Part shown: in pieces, positions 16,785 through 20,388 of the stretch
How the letters are laid out: every line of letters starts with the position of its first letter
Numbering within the stretch: the first letter of the stretch is position 1
Assembly (NCBI GenBank): GCA_014084085.1
Contig: NPFB01000012.1
Span: 578,328 to 598,715 of the forward strand
Reading direction: 5' to 3'
DNA length: 20,388 bases
Origin: Hondaea fermentalgiana
Taxonomy: Eukaryota > Sar > Bigyra > Thraustochytrida > Thraustochytriidae
Notes under the pieces: generated by a model
Database searches by the model: none
What the model saw: the letters and a program-made list of their open reading frames with translations, nothing else
What the model was told of the DNA's origin: nothing
Made by a program: the position numbers and the translations under genes

Positions 16785-18785
16785 ATGCACAGGTGGGCGC
16801 GGAGGGCGCTGGCCGCTACCGGCGCAGGCGGCGTCGCCGTCGCAGCCGGTTACCTTGCCTTCACAGAGGAGGACTCGACCGAGGCACCCGAAGCGGCCAA
16901 ACCCGAGGCACCTCGTGCAAAGCTTGCTCGCTTCGCCAACAGTCTGAGCAGGGCGAAAGCACGTTCGGAGTCCGCGTCAGAAAAGACAGAGACAGCCTCC
17001 AGTGACGGCGATTGGGATGCTGTCGTAGACGTGCTCGTTGTGGGAGCAGGCTCGTCCGGATGCGCCTTGGCCTCCCGACTCGCGCAAAGTGCGCCCGATA
17101 AGCGCACGCTCCTCGTCGAAGCCGGCGACTCGGATGATCTGCCCGAAATCCAGACTGCGGTGGCCTACTTTGACAAAGCCGAGCGCATTTTTGGCTCCTC
17201 GCGTGATCATCAGTACCATGCCGAAGCCCAGGATGAGCTCCTCGGACGTGCATTGTATTGGCCCCGAGGCAAGGTTGTTGGCGGATGCTCCTCGTTCAAC
17301 ACGATGGTGTATCTTCGTGCTGACAAGGCAGATTATGATGCTTGGGCTGAAAAGCTCGGCCCTGGCTTCGAAGACTTTTCGGCCGTTGGTACGCTGCCCT
17401 TTTTCCGGCGCGCCGAGTCCCACCCGGGAGACCCTGCGGTCCACGGCAAGGATGGACCTATGCATGTGGCTCCTCTTACAGACGATGTGCACTTTCCCGA
17501 TGGCGCTGCGCACGAGGTAACCAAAGCCTTTATTCGTGCAGCAAACATTCTCGGTGTTCCGACAAACTACGACTTTGCCAACGGCACCTTGGGCGTTAAT
17601 GTGAATGATGTCAATGCGCGCAATGGTAGACGGTGCAACGCAGCGGCTTTTCTCAAAATGGTGGGCGCATACCCTGAGCGCGGGACCCTTTCAGTTATCT
17701 CGCGAAAGCCGTACGAAGCGCTCAATGTCTGGCTTTGCGCATCGGTGCAAAAGATTATTGTCGATCCGAAGTCGAAACGAGCACTTGGGGTTGAGCTCAG
17801 GCTAGGTCCTAGCTTTGACGACGAGGACAATGCAGACGACGATGAAGAAACTGAGACGAAAATTCAAGAACGCTCCCTGGGCAAGGACGAGATCGTTAAA
17901 GGCCGAACCGTACGCATTCGCGTGCGCGACGAGACCATTCTCAGCTGCGGCGCCGTGGACTCGCCACGGATTCTCATGCTCTCGGGAGTGGGCCCCAAGC
18001 AGGAACTGGAGAATGTGGGCGTGCCCTGTATCGTCGATGTCCCGGGCGTTGGAAAGCAACTCCAGGACCATTTACATGTACCCATGTGCTACAGAATCCC
18101 CCAGGGCGTGAAGCCTCACTCTCATTCGAACATTTGCGAGGGAAGTCTGTTCACCAAGCTCAACGCGTCGAGCAAGTCTCCCGATTTGCAAGTGCACGTG
18201 GGAACGATCTTTTTCGCCCCAGACGGATTTGAGCCTCTTGGGGAGGGATTTACGCTTACTCCGTCCCTCATTCATCCGGAGAGCGTCGGCTCGATTCGCC
18301 TTGCGTCCGCAGACCCGGAGGATCAGCCTATCATCGATGCTCGGTACTTGAGCGACCCAGAGGGTCGCGACATGGCGCAGCTCGTGGCGGGCGTTCGTTT
18401 TGTACGCCAGCTTGGTCGCGAGATGCTCAAGGATCTGCAAAAGCAGGCTCCCAAGTCGTGTGCCGAGAAGAGTGGAACCGAGGTCTTCCCCGGCCCAGAG
18501 GTCGAGTCAGACGCCGAGATCGAGGCCTACATCCGACGATACGTGGGCACCATGTATCACCCCGTGGGAACGTGCCGCGTGGGCCGAGATGATGACCCCC
18601 TTGCAGTGCTGGACTCGCACTTTCGCGTTCGAGGAGCGCAGGGGCTTCGCGTTGTTGATGCCTCGGCAATTCCCAAAGTTGTTGGCGCCAACACAAACGC
18701 CACGTGTATCATGCTTGGCGAGATGGCTGCCGACAAGATCGCGCTTGACCTTGCGAAACGGCACAAGTTACGCCCAGAGATATAG
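16785..18785 (+). CDS. GMC-family FAD-dependent oxidoreductase (choline/alcohol dehydrogenase-like), N-terminally targeted
   Basis: The product is 666 residues from the first ATG at 16785; the frame extends 30 bases further only through GTG. Residues 1-26 (MHRWARRALAATGAGGVAVAAGYLAF) are basic then hydrophobic, suggesting a mitochondrial presequence or membrane anchor. A disordered Ala/Glu/Ser linker leads to the FAD-binding VVGAGSSG (about 85-92) and VEAGD. The GMC signature 1 region is PRGKVVGGCSSFN (160-172), with DYDAWA after it. Signature 2 is GAVDSPRILMLSGVGP. The catalytic pair fits His592 (MYHPVGTCRVG) and Asn636 (GANTNA), 44 apart as in choline oxidase. An acidic insertion (about 344-362, DDEDNADDDEETE) is unusual. 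Family role: flavin-dependent oxidation of an alcohol. The substrate is not determined by sequence; choline dehydrogenase, long-chain alcohol oxidase or a fatty-acid photodecarboxylase relative remain possible. Confidence 0.9.
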   Translation: MHRWARRALAATGAGGVAVAAGYLAFTEEDSTEAPEAAKPEAPRAKLARFANSLSRAKARSESASEKTETASSDGDWDAVVDVLVVGAGSSGCALASRLAQSAPDKRTLLVEAGDSDDLPEIQTAVAYFDKAERIFGSSRDHQYHAEAQDELLGRALYWPRGKVVGGCSSFNTMVYLRADKADYDAWAEKLGPGFEDFSAVGTLPFFRRAESHPGDPAVHGKDGPMHVAPLTDDVHFPDGAAHEVTKAFIRAANILGVPTNYDFANGTLGVNVNDVNARNGRRCNAAAFLKMVGAYPERGTLSVISRKPYEALNVWLCASVQKIIVDPKSKRALGVELRLGPSFDDEDNADDDEETETKIQERSLGKDEIVKGRTVRIRVRDETILSCGAVDSPRILMLSGVGPKQELENVGVPCIVDVPGVGKQLQDHLHVPMCYRIPQGVKPHSHSNICEGSLFTKLNASSKSPDLQVHVGTIFFAPDGFEPLGEGFTLTPSLIHPESVGSIRLASADPEDQPIIDARYLSDPEGRDMAQLVAGVRFVRQLGREMLKDLQKQAPKSCAEKSGTEVFPGPEVESDAEIEAYIRRYVGTMYHPVGTCRVGRDDDPLAVLDSHFRVRGAQGLRVVDASAIPKVVGANTNATCIMLGEMAADKIALDLAKRHKLRPEI

Positions 18786-19094
18786 CTAGCTGTACACGCA
18801 CGTGTTTGACACACACCTACCACACGCACATGTTCTTTTCTTCAAGTGGTGTGGTTTGCTCTGTCCAGAAAGGAATGCACATTGAAATATGAGGCTCGAG
18901 CATGTCGACACCTTTTCCGTTGACTTGAGCTTTGACTCACTTGCAAGATAAACGAAAACTTCAGAGTCAGTTGGCGTCATGTTTTATAAAGGAATTCTTT
19001 CCAAGGGGTTCTTTGGAGGAAAAGGAGAAGTGGAGAGAGAAGCGCAAAAGAAAAGAAATGAATAGAAGAGAAGCTTAAGAAGCACTCATACAAC
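18786..19094. other. Convergent 3' intergenic region
   Basis: 309 bases between the convergent GMC and SDHAF2 stop codons, presumably both 3' UTRs. It is CA-rich at the start (18794-18832) and GA-rich near 19020-19080. Nothing else is supported. Confidence 0.6.
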
Positions 19095-19703
19095 CTAGTT
19101 GCTCATCTTGGCCTTGATCTTGGCGTACATGGTCGGATCGGCCGTTCCGACGGGCTTAGACTGGCAGTACTTTTGCAACTTTTCCATGATCGGGGTCTGC
19201 AGAAAGTCCGGCACCTGCATCTGACCTGAGATCATGTTATAAATATCGAGCGTCTCCATGTTGAGAATTGCCTCGAATTGCGCGCATTCCTCGAGCGACA
19301 GAGTCATGATGTTATCAGCAGCCCAGCTGCCTAACAAAAGGTCCACCTCTAGCCAGCCGCGTTGCTTGGAGCGGTACAAGAGACGCTTTCGGTAAGCGAG
19401 CTCGGCATCGACCTTGGGTCCTTCCGAAGGCTGTGCGGACTCGGGGTAGCTCTGGCGAATCGCGTGGTGCTCCTTGCGGAGTTCCTGGTCCCGAAGGACG
19501 GCATGGTGCGGAAGACGCTTTGACTGCTCCTCCTCTGTTGCGAATTTGCTCAAATCCACCATCGTAGGGCCCGTCATGGACGGTTTCTTCGTCGTAACGT
19601 TCCTCGTCCACTGCTGCGTCGCCGCGCGAGGAGCCCACGTTCTCGTTTGCGTCGCGGTCCTCGCCAAGCGCGCCACCATCGTAGCGGACGTCATGGATGC
19701 CAT
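19095..19703 (-). CDS. SDHAF2: Succinate dehydrogenase assembly factor 2, mitochondrial (SdhE family)
   Basis: The product is 202 residues from the first ATG at 19703; the frame opens nine bases earlier only with TTG. The N-terminus (MASMTSATMVARLARTATQTRTW and onward) is rich in Arg, Ser, Thr and Ala and lacks acidic residues, as in a mitochondrial presequence. The core at about 105-128 is RKRLLYRSKQRGWLEVDLLL, containing the family's RGxxE motif (Arg115, Gly116, Glu119), followed by the SLEECAQFEAILNMETLDIYN helix and VPDF. Family role: promotes covalent attachment of FAD to the succinate dehydrogenase flavoprotein subunit in the matrix. At 202 residues it is somewhat longer than human SDHAF2 (166), the excess being mostly N-terminal. 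Several upstream ATGs in other frames lie 5' of this start. Confidence 0.93.
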   Translation of the reverse strand: MASMTSATMVARLARTATQTRTWAPRAATQQWTRNVTTKKPSMTGPTMVDLSKFATEEEQSKRLPHHAVLRDQELRKEHHAIRQSYPESAQPSEGPKVDAELAYRKRLLYRSKQRGWLEVDLLLGSWAADNIMTLSLEECAQFEAILNMETLDIYNMISGQMQVPDFLQTPIMEKLQKYCQSKPVGTADPTMYAKIKAKMSN

Positions 19704-20388
19704 CGCGAACAATCAACGTAGCACTCTCTCTGTCACTGGTGATCTCCTCCTTTTCCTCGGCTGCCTGTTGCTGCTCGAGCTCGAGATCGCGTTCCGGCAA
19801 CCGCCAGCTCCTGCTCTCTCGCACGCTTTGCGGCTTTGCGGCTTTGCTGCTGCGCCGCAGCGCGTCCAGCTGCTCATACTCTTTGGCTTCCGAGAGAGCG
19901 GCTCCGTGCGCAGTCAATTTTATTGCGCCGGAGAAACTCGGAGAAATCGGAGTCCAGGAAACATTTTCACCGGCACCTGCAGCGCAAGTTAGGTTTGCAT
20001 TTTCAAACCTAACCAGCGGGGCACGCGCCCGCTGCCAAGAAAGACTCCTCGCGTATACCTCCATTCCTCTGGAATAAGTATGTCCACTGTCCACCACAAA
20101 GGGGGGTACAGAGAGAAGTTTGAGCGACCGTTGGAGGCTGTCGGCAGTATGGAGAAGAAGAGGGCAAGCGTTAAGTGGGTTAAACGCCCCATGCAAGTGA
20201 ACAATGGGCCCGGTGCAAGTCGGGATGGGAAAGAGAGAGTGAGACAGAGAGTGGAGCGGCTGGCCGTGGTGGACGAGGGCGGCAAAGATCGAACTGCAAC
20301 CGCCTGCCCGCCCGCTCGCTCGCTCGAACGCCCGCTCGCTCAGGCGCACGTCCAGGCGCGCCGCTCGTGCCTTCACTTCCGCCCCCCC
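19704..20388. other. Upstream region of SDHAF2, no supported gene
   Basis: 685 bases up to the right edge. A long frame on the minus strand (starting at GTG 20376, first ATG near 20065) runs into SDHAF2 in another phase, but it is Arg/Glu-rich translation without motifs, so I leave it out. The region contains a perfect inverted repeat at 19988-20013. It should hold the SDHAF2 promoter and 5' UTR. Confidence 0.5.
19988..20013. repeat. Perfect 10-base inverted repeat GTTAGGTTTG/CAAACCTAAC
   Basis: Ten-base arms (19988-19997 and 20004-20013) pair perfectly across a six-base loop, about 285 bases upstream of the SDHAF2 start. It could be a dimeric protein-binding site or an RNA hairpin. There is no T-run typical of a Pol III or bacterial terminator. 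Confidence 0.85.

Noticed and set aside
19315..20376. A 353-codon open frame on the minus strand overlapping SDHAF2.
   Set aside because: It opens with GTG, shares DNA with the well-supported SDHAF2 frame in another phase, and its translation is low-complexity Arg/Glu/Ser without motifs.

Overview
The window looks like nuclear DNA from a compact, intron-poor, moderately GC-rich unicellular eukaryote. The evidence is eukaryote-only proteins (the splicing factor SLU7, and a mitochondrial SDH assembly factor with a presequence), ATG starts in Kozak-like contexts, one clear GTAAGT...CAG intron, and no operons or Shine-Dalgarno sites. A stramenopile protist such as a thraustochytrid fits the gene style (PAN-type Cys-rich secreted proteins, long single-exon genes, Ser/Asp-rich insertions). 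That placement is inference; no marker in the window settles it.

Layout. 1-1805 (-) is the N-terminal 601 residues of a secreted PAN/apple-like Cys-rich protein that runs off the left edge. 1806-3699 has no convincing gene but holds about 0.8 kb of degenerate direct repeats with one inverted partial copy. 3700-5211 (+) is a long coiled-coil protein. 5346-6371 (-) is a TrmB/Trm8-type tRNA m7G methyltransferase with a divergent active-site segment. 6745-8262 (+) is a single-pass membrane protein of unknown function. 8850-9613 (-) is a two-exon ankyrin-repeat protein ending in a lysine-rich stretch and a C-terminal membrane anchor. 10651-12003 (+) is a seven-helix membrane protein with a Cys-rich, EGF-like N-terminus and a long loop between helices 5 and 6. 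12710-14704 (+) is SLU7. 14869-16065 (-) is an unidentified coiled-coil protein. 16785-18785 (+) is a GMC flavoprotein oxidoreductase with an N-terminal targeting or anchor segment. 19095-19703 (-) is SDHAF2/SdhE.

The genes almost strictly alternate in strand, so most share a divergent promoter region (with simple repeats or palindromes) or a short convergent 3' junction of about 130-590 bp. They do not form one pathway. SDHAF2 (flavinylation of succinate dehydrogenase) and the neighbouring GMC flavoenzyme both concern FAD proteins, but they are convergent rather than co-transcribed and I infer no link. I found no CRISPR, rRNA, tRNA, phage or intact transposon. The least explained items are the repeat array, the 7TM protein, the tail-anchored ankyrin protein, and the orphan membrane and coiled-coil proteins.
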